From Owenia fusiformis (Eukaryota; Annelida; Polychaeta; Sabellida; Oweniidae), in contig CAIIXF020000005.1 of the NCBI GenBank assembly GCA_903813345.2, positions 9,737,375 through 9,801,374 on the forward strand: a stretch of DNA of 64,000 nucleotides, read 5' to 3'. Position 1 is the first letter of the stretch, and every line of letters begins with the position of its first letter. The notes beneath the pieces are model-generated. The model worked only from the letters and a program-made list of their open reading frames with translations, was not told where the DNA came from and searched no databases. This document shows positions 34,860 through 49,600 of the stretch, piece after piece. Made by a program: the position numbers and the translations under genes.

Positions 34860-36060
34860 AATTCCGGATTCTCCTGGCCAAAACAAAATAAATAAAAAAA
34901 TGATGTTTTATTGAATCTAGATTTCCAAAATATCACAACTATAATTCTGTATTTCATAAAATATAAACAGTGTTTCTACTAATTATTTTGAAATTAAAGA
35001 TGGCAATTTTTGTTTCTTTACATTTTACTGTTGCCTCAAAATGGTTTTCCCAATATCAGTAATTGTTCATCATTTACTTAGTAAAATTGCTTTTCCCATG
35101 TATCTTTAAATACAAACGTTCTGTCTTTTCCTCTTAAAATGTCATATAAAAATTTAGATTTCTGATGATTCACATTTATTGTTTAATCAACGAATTTAAA
35201 TCTTAATGGTTTAAAGGATATATTTATATATTGTGATTTGTGAAGTTTGCCTGCTATTTTTTAATAGTTTTATTGCATTTTGTACTTCATAAAATTTTGC
35301 TTGTTGACAAGTTTTTGATAAATGAAATCAATATGAAGCAGGAATTTTTACGAACGAATGAAAATTGGTTTGTTTTATGTGATGAAAAGTTTATTTCCCC
35401 ATATTAGTTCTTGTAAACTGTAAAGTATGGAATTTTATGAAACATTTTTTGTTTTTCAAAATCAATCATATTTAATTCTCCTTTGTTTATTCAAACAAGT
35501 TGAGTTAAAGTTTATAATAACAGACCAACATATTTCTTAATTTTTTATTTCCCTATAAAAATTCAAAGAAATGAATAGAAAATTTAAAAGTTAGTTGTAT
35601 TATACAAATTAAGTTTATGACATTTCTCTTCACTGTGTCCTTAGTGAATGCCCAAATATTTTACAGGTTCATTTGTAAAAGTAATATCTTCATCAGTTTT
35701 TGTACATTTTTCGAGCCAAATTCCTTCAGTCTTATAAATTTTAATCCAGAAAACCCATGCAATAATATCTTGATTGTTGATAGAGCATGTTTGTCATATT
35801 TTAGGTATAGTGCAACTTTATATTCACTATAAGCTATTGTTAAACCTTCAACTTTCTGATTTTGCTATAAAGCTTGATCCATAACTTCACAGCACAAGAT
35901 AAATGCCATTGCAGACAAGGGGCAGCCTTGACGACAAGAACGTTCAATATTAATATCTTTAGAAAGCCAACCATTTTGTTTAATATTCAAGAATAGTGTC
36001 TCTGGCTTCTCATATAGTAATTCTAACCACTTGACATATTCATCCAGGTCATATATTTCA
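34860..36060 (-). mobile_element. Decayed LINE, reverse-transcriptase fragment (L1/Tx1-like)
   Basis: On the minus strand, 36055-35868 reads DEYVKWLELLYEKPETLFLN, a short linker and then ERSCRQGCPLSAMAFILCCE, the RT finger/palm block with the RQGCPLS motif. Below it, broken frames read STI..ILHGFSGLK, VKYLGIH and then KDTWEKQF, in the order expected for an L1-type RT thumb and C-terminal region. Several stops and frameshifts and loss of the catalytic YADD block show it is dead. The 5' part (endonuclease, early RT) and a clear 3' end are missing. Confidence 0.72.
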
Positions 36061-36593
36061 CAAACTTGGGTTGATACTCATATGTGTTGTATACACTTCA
36101 TAACATTTTTGGACAGAAAGACATGACTGGTGTCAGGCTGTTCCATTAACATAGTCCTATTAAATAGGTATTTGATTTAAGGTCTTAAGGTCTCCAATGT
36201 ATCATAACTACATGTAGGCGTGTAAGAAACAAAATCATATTAAGAAACATCATTTTAAGATCAGTCATAAATTAAAACAATTTATCATGCTTTTATCATG
36301 TGTTAACTATGTAAGGTATTCTTTGGACATAAGTGTGTTTACGTGCAGCAAAATATAAATGTACATCACAAACTAGAATATAAATGATTCAAATACATAC
36401 TTTATACACATACAAGTAGTCCACTGTTAATTTGTTTTTCTAAGATTGTCATTTACTGCACTCATTTTCAATAGCCTAGATGCAAATAGATAACCTTAAT
36501 TTTCATCATAAAATGTTTAAAATTTAGTGGAAGTGATATTTAATTTAAAATCTACATACAAAAGCACATTAATGTGGTTGCAATAATTGTACA

Positions 36594-36860
36594 GGGTGGT
36601 CCAAAAAAATGGGACACTAGTATTTCAAAAACAAATATTGATTTTCTTGATGAAAACATGTCATATATTATTTTGAAACCAAAATGACGTCATTTATATA
36701 ACGGACGCTGGTTGACAGACATTATAATAAATTTGAACTTATGACAGCCCAAATTAAAGATAAGTAAATTCCCTATCCACTGGTATATAATATGACATGT
36801 TTTCATCAAGAAAATCAATATTTATTTTTGAAATATGAGTGTCCCATTTTTTGGACCACC
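36594..36860. mobile_element. 267-bp MITE with 75-bp TIRs (GGTGGTCCAAAAAA)
   Basis: Both ends carry GGTGGTCCAAAAAAATGGGA in inverted orientation, followed inward by TTGATTTTCTTGATGAAAAC. The GGTGGTCCAAAAA type end is common in mariner-like elements. No ORF. A target duplication is not clear on the right. Confidence 0.78.
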
Positions 36861-37668
36861 AACCAACAAACCAGTATATCAACTTTCAGACTTTGAAATT
36901 CTAATTTTCTCTGGAAGTGTCATTTCTTCCTCAGGAAGATTCCTGACCTCAAAGAAATTTATTGAACACAATATCTGAAATTTGATCCTCTAAATCTATT
37001 ATTACTCAAGTTTAGGGGACATTATTTTGTACCTGCTATGTCATCTGACCTGAGTTAGACATCTGGTGGTGAAACTGGAAACAACCTACTTGCTCTTAGT
37101 TTATTCTAAATATCACAGATTTTGAAAAGTATTTACAAAATAGCCTTCTTACTCAAGCATAAAATGGAGAAAACTCCTCAAAGACAGATCTTTGTAAAAC
37201 TGTATATACATGTATAAGTAAATCCCTAATTGGTCATTATTTCATGACTGAGCATTGACTGTGCAGCCATATATAGAACAGTACAGGTATAATATTACAT
37301 GGTTGGCCGACATCTCAACCAAAACAGACCCTATAGACTAGGGATGGAAATCGTTGGTTGAGGTCCGAGACCAGTAACCAATCCCTCCAACCAAATAACC
37401 ATTCAGTACCACTCGTTTCATTATTAAAATTTAAATACATGTATAAGCATTTCTAGGGAATTCTAAGAAAAAAATTCTTGATATATGACTCACAACACCA
37501 ATCTTAATTGCAGATCATTGATTGTGATCCTTTTGTGTATATTCATATAAAATATTGTTGCTGGCAAAAGGATAAGCTTAACAGTCTGCTGCATTAAATC
37601 TGTTTTAATTGTCTCCTGGAGGCAAATGATCTCTGCCATGTTAATCTCCATCCGAAGCTATCAGACCT
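36861..37668. other. Intergenic, no gene seen
   Basis: No coding blocks or clear repeats. A short local inverted repeat involving GGTTGGT/ACCAACC words lies near 37340-37410. Confidence 0.5.
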
Positions 37669-37674
37669 TTTATT
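37669..37674 (-). terminator. Polyadenylation signal AATAAA for the STAND gene
   Basis: Minus-strand AATAAA about ten bases after the TAG stop. This implies a very short 3' UTR. Confidence 0.55.
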
Positions 37675-37683
37675 CAGCACTCA

Positions 37684-40600
37684 CTATGGCTCATAAGGGG
37701 CAGGTATTTCCTTCCCTCGTTGATTAGCAACCCGTACATAAAATGGTTCTCTAAGTGTATCAATACATCTCTTCACTTTGATATGTTTCTCCCCATACAA
37801 GTCCATCACCATTAAGTACCAACGATGGAAATATTCATAAGACTTAAAATATTCTCCATTCTCCTCATAATGTATGCCAGTGTTTAATAGAAGTCGGTCC
37901 ATTTTAGGGTTAAGTCTCCCAGCTGATTGCACAAGTTTCTCTTCTGCTTCTAGATAGTACTGAAATTAACAAAAAAACTTTTTATGAAATGGTATCGCAT
38001 ATTGAACAGACTGAAATGTTGTTGGTGTGGCTCACCATTAAGTATGAAAGGCATGTTCCGGGAAAAATATTCAAAGATACACAGGTGTGTTGGCCAGTCT
38101 ATGTAGCACTATTGTAGTTTAGATCGCCACACATTTACATAAAAGGGAACTTTGACCATAAGAATTCGAAAAGTCCATTGTTGTATGACTATGCCTTCAT
38201 TATAGTCCCACGACCTCATTATAACCTGGTTCCATAAATTCATTCAGGAATTCTTAGGTTTACAGAGTTTCTGTTAATGACCCTGTAATACTCATTAAAC
38301 AACCATATTAAGGTGGCAATGAACTGAGTATTCCATTTATTTGTCACCCTGCCATCCCATGGCCTCTTAACATAAAGTGCAAATAAAATAAAATAAAATG
38401 AAATATGATTTCTTTTTACCTTAAGCCTTTCTCCTCCCTCTTCGCAAAGACCCCTTGTGATAAGAGCATCTCCGTAATGGTAGTCATCATGCAACTGGAA
38501 TATGTGCAAAATATAAGTACAGTGTATTCAGAAATAAGTCAGTAATAAATATCTGTAGTTTGTATCTTTCACGTTGTATTTTTCACTTAGGCCTGGAGGC
38601 CATGGCTAGAAGGTGATTGGTTTTGACCAATCATATACATGTTATAGCAGTCTTGACTAAGTTAATATATACAGAAATTGTGCAATTCTATCATCCTGCT
38701 ACACCAGTCATTAGTTTTGGTGACTTAAACTAGATTAAGACTATTAAGCATTGCTAACCTCTTCATAGAGTTTCATTGCTTCTTCCAGCCTGTCCACGGC
38801 TACCTCCTTGGCTCTGTCTTTACTCATCCACTCATTTCCCCCTAAGTACACAAACTCAGTACAGTTGAATGCCTGTCTAGTGAGAGCGAGTCCCAGCTTC
38901 AACTGAAAGTTTATCAAATTATATATATTCTCTCAATTCTTTTTTATTTGCCCCGGGTGCCTTGATTTCCTGTTACTATGGCAACCATTTCTTAATAAAT
39001 ATTTCTGTTAAACTAATATTTTTTGCTGAATTAATAAGACATTCTATGCTGCACATTCTGTGAAAATTACATTAGAATATATTGTAAAATAAAGAAATTA
39101 GAGAGATATTATGAGAACTTTATGGTCAACCCTCGTATATTTGTAGTAGTACACAAGGGGAGGGTAGATCTGGAGACCAGGATTTTCAATATTTGTATAG
39201 TATTGGAATTGCAACAATTTGCATTTTCAACATTAACACTTTGTGTTTGTTGTTAAAATAAAATCTTGGGCACTTAAACTTCAATATATAAAGAGCACAT
39301 CGATTTCACAATTCACAGCATATACAATGTTTAAAATGATACCAACCTTCTGCTCTTTATTATCTCCCATGATCGGTCTCCTCAGCTCTACAGACTTTTC
39401 AAAATGTTCAAAGATCTCTCGACACACAACTAAATCCTTTTTATCCATGAATCCATTAAGGCCCTTTTTCTGGAAGAAATATGAGAAATCTGACAATATC
39501 ATTGTCACAGATGGTTTGTTATAGTTTAATTTCTTTTAATTTTTGCACACTGGAGAGTTTAATAATTTAAGTTGATTTTAAGAAAATACATGACAAAATG
39601 TCACCTCCTTGTTAGTTATTGCAAATGTTTAAAAAATGATTACAAAATATCAACTCATTTGTTGCCATGGTAACATTTCAAGTCAATGTGAATATACATT
39701 CTTAAGTTACAGTATGTTAGAAATGTGAGAAGTGTTTTAAGCTGAATAATCTGTTCCATGGTAACATATTCATTGCCATGGTAACTGAAACTACCAAAAA
39801 TATTGCGTGTTAAACGCGATTGAATTTGTCAAGTGAGAGTCTAAGAAATTTCTTGGGAAAAAATTCTGTTGAGCATACTATGACGTCACAGCTTATAATG
39901 CTAACAATGGACTTGGGGAGGGGCCTTTCTAAGCCTTTTTGGCCTTCGCGAAGGAAACAGGACAAAAGTAAGTATAGGGTATATAATAAAACAAATAGTG
40001 ACTGCCTAATTTCAAGCAATAGTGTAAATGATTTCCCCTTGGGAATACCCTCTATAATGTACTATTCCCTCAGCATGCGGCTTCGGGAATAGCCTACATT
40101 TTAGAGGATATTCCCTCGGGGAAATAATTTACACTATTGCCCTCAATGGCAGTCACTATTTGTATAATATTAAAGCTTTACCTCAATCATTACGATAGCA
40201 ATATTATAGTGAACATCTGCCATCCGTTCAGGATCTGAACCAAGCTCTTCTTCTAATGTCTGAGCTTTTGAAGAATATTCAATACTCCGTGTATACCTTC
40301 CCATTTGAGCCCTGAAAACAATTTATCTTGAATACATACACATTTTCTCAATTAATTTTAGTGTTTTTAAATATCATTAACTATATCATTAAAAAGATAT
40401 ATTTCCTGTTCCATAACAATATATTTATTATCGTAATGATCAAGACCTAAACGTATTTTTATGTTGCCTAAATTCCTATATTTTTCACCATAAAAATTAT
40501 GCAATTATCAGAAAACTTACAGAAATCGTGAGAGTCTTTCTAAGCGCTGTGACAAGAGTTGTTTTGGGGCTTCTGGATCATTTACTAAATTTTCCATTTT

Positions 40601-43600
40601 TGTAACGTAACACTGCTCCATCTCGTCATGCGTACATGTCTGAAACAATAAATTCTGACAACTGATTTTCTAAATCTTTGGAAATTTCATTTTATTTCAA
40701 TATGTTGAAAAAATAAAAAAGAATTAGAGAGATGTTATGACAACTGTATGATCCCTCTTCATATGTTAAGGAAAAGGAATTAAATCATAGTCTTGTAAAT
40801 CACTATTTAAATGATTATTTTCTTAAAACTGAGGCAAAGTCCCAACTCAATTTATACTGACCTTATTTGGTTTCTCATTTCTCATGACTATGATTTTAGT
40901 GATAAAATAACAAGATTTACAGTATACTGTTTCACTTGATAAAGCACGTTTACACAGAAGACAATCCAAAGATGAGATAAAGCTTGATCGCTTATCGACT
41001 TCAACAACAAGTGTGGGTGGTGTGTAATGGGGGGGGGGGGGGGGTGGTACAAAGGCTTGTATTTAGACAACTTTTACAAGTAACTAGTACTGATAATGAA
41101 ACTCTCATCAAAGCTTGTTTGACGGCAACTTTTGGGGTCATTTCGATCTTGGCACATCAAAACTATCACCCACCTTATTCCAATACTTAATAAGTTTTGA
41201 GCTGTACTCTATGTTGAATAGTTCCTCAAATATGTCCCAATCTGTCAGCAATTCTTTCAACCTGTCTTTATCGTCAAGTTCTATCAGATGATGGGGGTAT
41301 TCCTGACAACAACAACACACAATGTTTGCCATTAAATTAATGTTACACGATGCAGTAACAGGTTACAAATGCACTCCTTTCTCCAATGAGACTAGAAAGA
41401 TTTTCCTAGGCTAAGCATTAAATCCTAGTATATAGAGGTCTTATATTTCTTTATGATTGTATTCGATTTTATTCACATTTTTCGCAATGGTAAGTTGAAA
41501 CCCTGACAGTTCCAAAACTGATTGTAATTTAAATGTACGAGGGGCGATCAGAAAGTATATCTTACATCTTCCATTTCACATAAAAGAAGCTCATGAATAA
41601 TGAGAATTACATTTTATCACTACTATTTAATTTTGGTTTACCTCCACTTTTCTCTCCAAGTTCTGCACATTTTCAAAATAACCAGCTAGTTTTTTGTTCC
41701 ACCATTTCTGATCTTTTTCATTCTGAAGATACCTATGAAGACAAAAACATTATTAACCAAGTAAAGGTTATTGACAACAAAAAAAGTGAACAAAAAATAT
41801 AATCCTAGATAACTGCAATTGGAAAATGTAGCAAATCCCATAGAACCTGCAGTGTATAAAATATTATCGATATCTGGCAAATTGTATTTGATACAGACAG
41901 ATGTTTGGATGGACAGACAGAGACATTCTAAAATCTCCGGGAACTTTGTTTGATTGAATGATAATCATACTTCTTTTTTAATCCTTCAATTAACTATTAA
42001 TACTTATCTTAGAAAAATATAACGCTGATGGTATGCAAACTCCCCCTAAAAGTCCCCCTGAAATGATTGTCTGTGTTTATATTAGCATCTATCTGGCATT
42101 AACTGGATGATTTGACTGAGCTTGTATTCGCGAATGCAACTTTCAGCTGTCAGCTACTGGATTAACATACTACAGTATTCATACTCATTCAAATATGAAT
42201 AGAACCTGCCACTATTCCATTCATATTTAAATGAGTTGGTCATAAAATAGTAGGTTAATCCAGTAGGTGACAGGCATTATTCGCATATACAAGCTTAATA
42301 AAGGTAAAATATTGCTTCCACTTACTTCTGTCTGACTGCCTTGCTGAGGGACCTGTGATAAAAGTCAAGGCGACCCTCCCCACTGTCACCAAATGGACGC
42401 AGAAATGGTCTGAGAGCTCTGTACACCTCTGCCCACTTGTACGCTGGTAACGGTTCTGAGTATTTGCCTTGTTTCTCACTTTTACTGTCATCTTTGAAAT
42501 AAAAATACGGCCATTATTGTATGGTTGTATTGCTATTGGAAATTTCTCATAGTTTTGAACTGTTATATTGTAAATATGTATTTCCAATTTTGAAATTCAC
42601 ATTTAAATTGTTGGTTTGTCTTTCATCAGAGGAATTGTAGGGATTTATGACCTTCTAGAATAGTTTCTTCCTAGATAAATGTATTAAAACTTGAAAATAG
42701 AAGGATGTCATCATTGCCAGAATGCATCAGAGAAAAGTGCTTGCCAAAGTCAAAAGGAAACCATTAGAGCTAGCCAATTTAGTAATTGAAACATTTCTTT
42801 TGAAAACATGTCAAAAATACCTATATACGAGCAATGACTAAAATACCTATATACGAGCAATGACTAAAATATGACTAAAATACCTATATACATTTAGTGT
42901 ACCAAAAATGCAACCATGCAACAGAAAGGTAGTTAAGATTGTGTACCTTTCTCTGAACCTTCGGCTGCTTGTGGTTGCATCAGGTTATCAGTGTCCCCAA
43001 GAATCTGTAATAGTTCAGTCTCTAGCAAACCTGTGGATGATGTTTCTAGAAGACACAACGTAGCAACCAACAGCTCACCTCCATTCTCCTCCTCAAACCT
43101 AGTCATTATCTGCATCTCTAGCCTGAGAATAAAAATAAAGATACAAGTATGTACCTTGTAATGCATCTTTCTAGTACAGGAACAGACACACAAGTTGACA
43201 AGATTGGTCCAAAAGAGTATCTTGAAAATCCTTTCCCACACTTATTATACAATTATAAAAAGAGGCCATTTTTCAAAAGGACCAACCTTTGAAAATTTTA
43301 GCCTGATTTTTGAAAATTTTGGCTCATTTTTTGAAAAAGAGGACCTATTCTTGTACACAGTTTTAGGTCCCACTCCAGGTCTGCAAATATATATACTAAA
43401 CAGCTATGCTTGAACACTGCTAATGATGAAAGTGAATGAATATTTCTTGAAACCTACCAGGGACATAGCGTGCAATTGTCAAGGGGGGTGCAATTTTTGG
43501 GGTTTGCATCACAACAAGCAAACGAGTCCCAAAAAAAGGGGTATGGGGGTTTACCCCCAGATATTTTTTAAAATTTACATTGTATATGGTGCTTTCATAC

Positions 43601-46600
43601 TAAAATTTGATAATGCTTTTTCAAGAAATTTTACAAAATTGCCTTTTTCCTTTTTTGTGGGGGTTGCGATTGCAAACATCGCAACCCCCTGGCTGGGCCC
43701 ATGCCTACTGTATGAATAAATGTTTAAAAATGAGTAAACATAACACAAACATTAAACTCATAGAAAATGTATAATAATATAAAAACTAACTCCAAAGTCC
43801 ATCCTTCATCTCTTCAATTTTTTGTGAGATCATGCGGAAGTTTCCAAATACTCGCAGTTCCTCACAAGCTAATGATAACCAGAGAGGATTCTGGGAAGAT
43901 TCCTTTGACAGCAATGTTTGCATCTGTTGCTTATCTAAAGATTTGTTATATTTCCCTAACATATCCTTGATGATATCCTGTAAAACAAAAAAGAAATATC
44001 AACCAATATATGTAAAATGATAGATGAGGAATGAAACATGCAAAATTTCACCACCTGCCATTTGTTAAAGACACCAAACTCTGAATGCTGTCCAAAAAAA
44101 GTTTGAGACTATAACAATGTGTCATCACTTGTGGTTGTGACATAATTAACTATACTGATAATAGGAATTGGTAAGATTTTGGTGAAAATGTGAAAAACAA
44201 TATTTTGGTTAACTGTGTCTCCCCTTACCGTTCTGGATTCCATATCAAGGGGTGTGAGGTTCATCATGTATGGCTGAGGTTCCCTGGACTGAAACACTTT
44301 ATGCTGAGGGGTGTCAGGTATCATAGAGAACACACATCTGATCTGAGGAGCTAACTTCTTTGGAACCCAACTAACAACCTCTGCAGCTGTATCATTGTCT
44401 AACTGAAATTCAGCACATTGCCAAAGTGAAATACAGCACACATTATATTAAAACACTTTCAGCATACACAAGGCATTCAAAACAGACTTGGCCCATTTAA
44501 TTTCTCTGTGTAAAGATTCCGTTATTAGACAAACTGAAAGATCACAATTATCTATTATCAATTATGTTATCATATTTAATATTTACTTGGTTAAGGGCAT
44601 CCACAATGATAACAGTAGGGCGAGTCTTTTCATTGTTTAATGCTCCACATGTAAATTGAGCTGCGCTGTCCAGATCTTTAACCATATCAGTCTCCTGAAA
44701 ATACAAGATACAGTATAACATCTCAACTTGAACAAAACACTGTATGTAATATGGACATATTTCATAGGCTTATTTTTATTACTTCCATTGCATCTTATGT
44801 TAAATTCGCCTCTCTGACAACAGACATGAACACCCCAAACAGCATTCCTAGCAGATTTTGAAAAAAATCATCAAGAATTCAATAAAGTGAAACCTATCCT
44901 CAATAATGACCCAAACGTGACATTTTGTTCTAAATCTGTTTGAATCTTTATCTTTAAGAGTGTAACAAGTCAGATACTGGACATGAAAGGGAATGTTCTA
45001 AAATTCAATACCCATGCAGGAATCGAACAAAGAACCTTCTGCTCCATAGACCGATGAACAACCCCTGAGCCATAAGGGCTCACCACTACAACTGAGACTT
45101 GTTAACGAGGGTCATTACACTAACATCGAATGTCATTAAACTTACTACTCCCATCTCTTTAAGTAATCTCTTGAGAAGTTTCTCTAGTTCTGTAGAGCCA
45201 GGTACAGCACCCACAAAATGGTAGAACACATGCCAGCCTTTATCTCCACCCCTGCACAAAGATACACATTGCATATCATTATATACGCCATAGGTATTCT
45301 GCATAGTACATTGGCTTATTTATGGTAACATATTATAAATAAACAAAGAATTAACATGCAAAATGTCACTACCTACCATTTGTAACAAATGTCAGCGGCT
45401 AAATGTTAACTGCCAAACACCATCAACATAAAAATATTGTCAATTCTCGGGGCTTTACACATAAATTATATTTAATACACAAATCAATTGAGAAGGAGTG
45501 AGGAACTTAGTTTGGTATTAAGTTCAACTTGATTTTTTTGGAATTTGGGAACAATCAACTCACCCAGGAATTTGCTTGCTTGCAGCTTTCTGTGATGTCA
45601 CATCTGCAAGCCGTGACATCACAGATGATTTACCGCTCCCAGCACCACCTATCAAGAGGAGAGGTTTATCCACACCTGGACCACAAATGTGCTCATCTAC
45701 CTGAAGTGACATAAAAAATTTTGAACATTATGGTGCCATTTACATTATTGAACAACTCACGGTCAATATCAACAAACACCAATAGTTAATCCTTAGAAAA
45801 TTGGGGAAATTAAAGTGCTTGTAAGAAATCTAATAATAACATTGTTGTTAAGTTTAGACATCCTCTTGGCTAAAACGAGCATCTTCGCACGCTCGGTCTT
45901 CACTGAGACCAACAGGATTCTAGTGAATGAAGGCGTATAACAACTACAATGTGGAGAATCTCAAACAGGTCATGTGTTATGACAACAGATCAGTCGGGGA
46001 AAACAACATTTTGAGCAATTTCCTGGGGATTTCTTCAAACACCGACCTTTTTGAGAACATCATCTCTTCCTATTACGACAGCAGCATTACTCTTCATGAA
46101 AGCTTCATGCTTCTGTCTTATCCTCTCAAATGGATCTTCAGATTCTTTGTCCATCAATGGATATTGCTGTTCAATACGCCTCTTGAAAAATTCAAATACT
46201 GTCTGACTGAATGTACCATCTAAGCCACTGAGTGCAACCTTTTTTATTTCCTCATCATAGCCTTCATATTTGACTTGGTATGTCTTCACTCTTTCAGCCT
46301 GTAATTTAAGATGAATGCATTAACAACACAATGTGCTTCTTGTTTGGGAGAACAAATATATAGTGAAACCTGTATATCCGAACATCTCTCAAATCTGAAC
46401 ACCTCTCAATATGAACACATTTTCTTGGTCCCAAATTTATTATCTTCCATTGACTTGCTTGTTTTAGAAACCTTGAAATGTGAACACCCAACAGGCTAAC
46501 ATAAAAAAGTTAAAGTTGTCACTGCATAAGCAGTACGAGGAATTAACATTATATCACCTCCTGATAAGTCATTGCAAATGATTATATAACTGTAACAATT

Positions 46601-49600
46601 GTTACAGACATATTAAATAACTGTAACAATTGTTACAGACATATTACATAAGTGTAACAATTGTTACAGACATATTAAATAAGTGTAACAATTGTTACAG
46701 ACATATTGCAAAAGTGGAACAATTGTTACAGACATATTGCAAAAGTGGAACAACTGTTACAGACATTGCAGGTCAAGCACCTTACACTGATCACCAGTCA
46801 TTAAAAATGGAGGCCAGAACAATATGTTCCCACTCCTTAGTGGTGACATAATAATGATGAACTTGTTTTACTCACAGTAAACCTATCAAATATCATCTTT
46901 TTCAACATCTTGAGTTTCTCTGGCGCAAGCTCCTGGTCATCTACAAAAGCTGTTCTGTGAGATTCTGGAACACCCTCGAGAAAACTTGGGTCCCTCAACA
47001 TAAAAATGGCTGAAAGAAAAAAGAAATGTTTAGATTAAAATACTGTAAACCCATTGGAATTTTGAGTATACATAATTATGTTCCTATTAAATTCCCTATA
47101 GAAAGTTCAACAAAGTTCACACATTTTAATTGGGTTCAATCTGAAATTCAGATTTTCTCTTAAGATACAAAGTACATGCTCAATTCAGTCCAATATTTTG
47201 GATAAAATATGCAAAACTTGATTTAAAACACTGAATTTCTCCCTACATGTATGTACAATACTTACAGTTTGGATTTTCTTTCCTATAAGCTGCATGCATG
47301 ATTTCCATCTCAGTGACTGATAGACCATCTATCCACTTATACTGTGCCTTGAGACCCTCTGGAATGTCAGGTCCTCTAGGGATCCAGCCTATCCTCTCAC
47401 TAGAAAGTATGGGGAAGACAATTGAAACCTGAGGCATTCAAAATAGGCCACTTAGGAAGTTTCAACAATTTTATCATAATCAGGGGACCATTTGTGGTGG
47501 TTGGTGGACCAGAGATGTAACTTTTCTCCAAGATCCAAGATTGTTAGATAAAAGAAATGCAATGTTATGCAACGTTTAATTTCAAAATATGTGATTGATA
47601 CAAGGCATAAACATGCAAAATATCACCATCTGCCATTTGTTACAGATGCAGACTGCCAAATGCAGACTGCCAAATGCCAAACACCAATCACCGAATACCA
47701 AATAACAAATACCATCCACAAAAAAGTTGGAGACTACGTATAACAATGTCACCACTTGCGGTGGTGGCATAACAAGAAAACAAGCTTTACTATGAATCTG
47801 AGATTCTTTCAATGAAATATTCCGGTAGTTACAAAAATAGACCTTTGATACAGGTACTAAAAACGATATACAATGTATTATAATACTGTATAATGACTAC
47901 ATTTTCTATTATGAATTGGATAAAAACATGTACATTTTACTAACCTTGTCATGTTGACAAAGAATGGCATAATATTATCTTGATAACACCGATCTATCTC
48001 TCCCAGACATGTTCTCAATGTGGACTCTGTCGTAGAATCTTTTGGAACACCCTGTAAATATCAGAAATCATACCATATAATATAGGGGACATCTTGTAAT
48101 CATAAGTCATGCCTTAGCATTTTGCTTTTTTGATCAACCAACTGATAAGAGTATTTACAATTAGATCTTAAATAGAGGTTCTTTATTTATTTATATTTCA
48201 ATATTATATATTATTATTATATACCTCATATGTATTCTAGATGCTCATTGGCTTATTCATGGTCACATGATATGAAATAGGTGAACTAATTCCCTGGAAA
48301 GCCCTAAATATCTGGTACCAGAGATCACCAGTTAGATCATGTGACCAGTCATTAGCACATTTTATTTCCCCCCATAGGTGAGGTTATAGGAGTTGAAAGG
48401 CAAAATGCCTTCAAATCCCAATAAGACCCTGTAAACATTTAATGTTGAAATGAAGACTTCTCATTTTGTTTTTGTTTACAGAGTACATATGGGGTATATA
48501 ATAAAACAAATAGTGACTGCCACATTTTAGTCACTATTTGTAAATTAATACATGTATACATAGATGGACAGATGGACTAATAAATATTTTGTTAAAAGAA
48601 GAAATTACCCATCTGAGGTCACACTCCACCAAATGAAGACGTCTACTCTGACACCATACTCTCAAATCTGGAAACACCTGGAAAAAGTACAGCATACAGT
48701 GAAAACTCCCAAGCCAATCACTGCAGATCATTTTTGAACTTATAAAGTACATTTTAAGTTCATACCACATATTTATAAGTATTTTAATTCACTAATAGGG
48801 ACATGGATGCAACAATGTATCTAAACTGCAACCCTAGACAGGTATTTCTTAGGCTGAAAATGTAGATTTTACTGAATTGAATCAGTTTTAACTAACCTTA
48901 ATTTCCCCTTCAAGTCCATGCTAAAATATAGTGCTAATTCATAATGAAATAACTACTGTACTCCAACAACGGGACTAACATATTTCGCGAATTAGAACTA
49001 TTAGCATTTTACAACTATTATATTTCACAAATTTTCCAAAACTCGCGAAAAAAGCAAAACATAGTCAGATAGTCGAAAATTACCAGGAGTACACTATTAT
49101 TGTACTTGTTGGATTGTAGCATGGGTTGGTCTATAGATTTACCAGAAGAAGTGAGTAGCTCCCATAATTCTTTCATATTCTATCATATTCGGGGATTCCC
49201 CATTATACGATCTCCAATCAAATTGCAAGATGTGATCACGTGAACAATCATGAGCACATGCTTTCTCAGTGCCGCGCATGCGCAAGTAAAATTTGATATA
49301 GTTGAAATGGCATCTATTTCAGTTTAACCCAGAGGTCTCACTCACATATACTTCTTAATACCTATGTGCCGCCCCAAACAACATCATCATTCAGTCCCAC
49401 CCCCCCTGTAGATTTACTGAGCATGTATACATTTACCTTTTTCACCAGCACCTCCCTCTCTTGATGGAAATCCCTAAAAGTTGAAGATACGAATATTCGT
49501 ATAGTCTTCCATCCCGATCTCTTGACCACTAAATTCTTATATGGATTGGTGTCTTTATCCTTCACTTCAAGAGTTGTAAAAACTGCATCCCATGTCTGTT

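Noticed and set aside
41537-41562. ACGAGGGGCGATCAGAAAGT as the end of a mariner-like element
   Set aside because: It resembles known mariner ends, but no matching inverted end or body was found nearby, so it is at most a solo fragment.
42255-42587. 110-aa minus-strand ORF as a separate gene
   Set aside because: It is another frame across STAND exon 13 (42326-42491); the frame joined by splice phase gives the conserved-looking protein instead.
46591-46776. CRISPR-like regular array of 31-bp units
   Set aside because: The units are contiguous with no unique spacers, the host is a eukaryote, and the flanks are a dispersed repeat.
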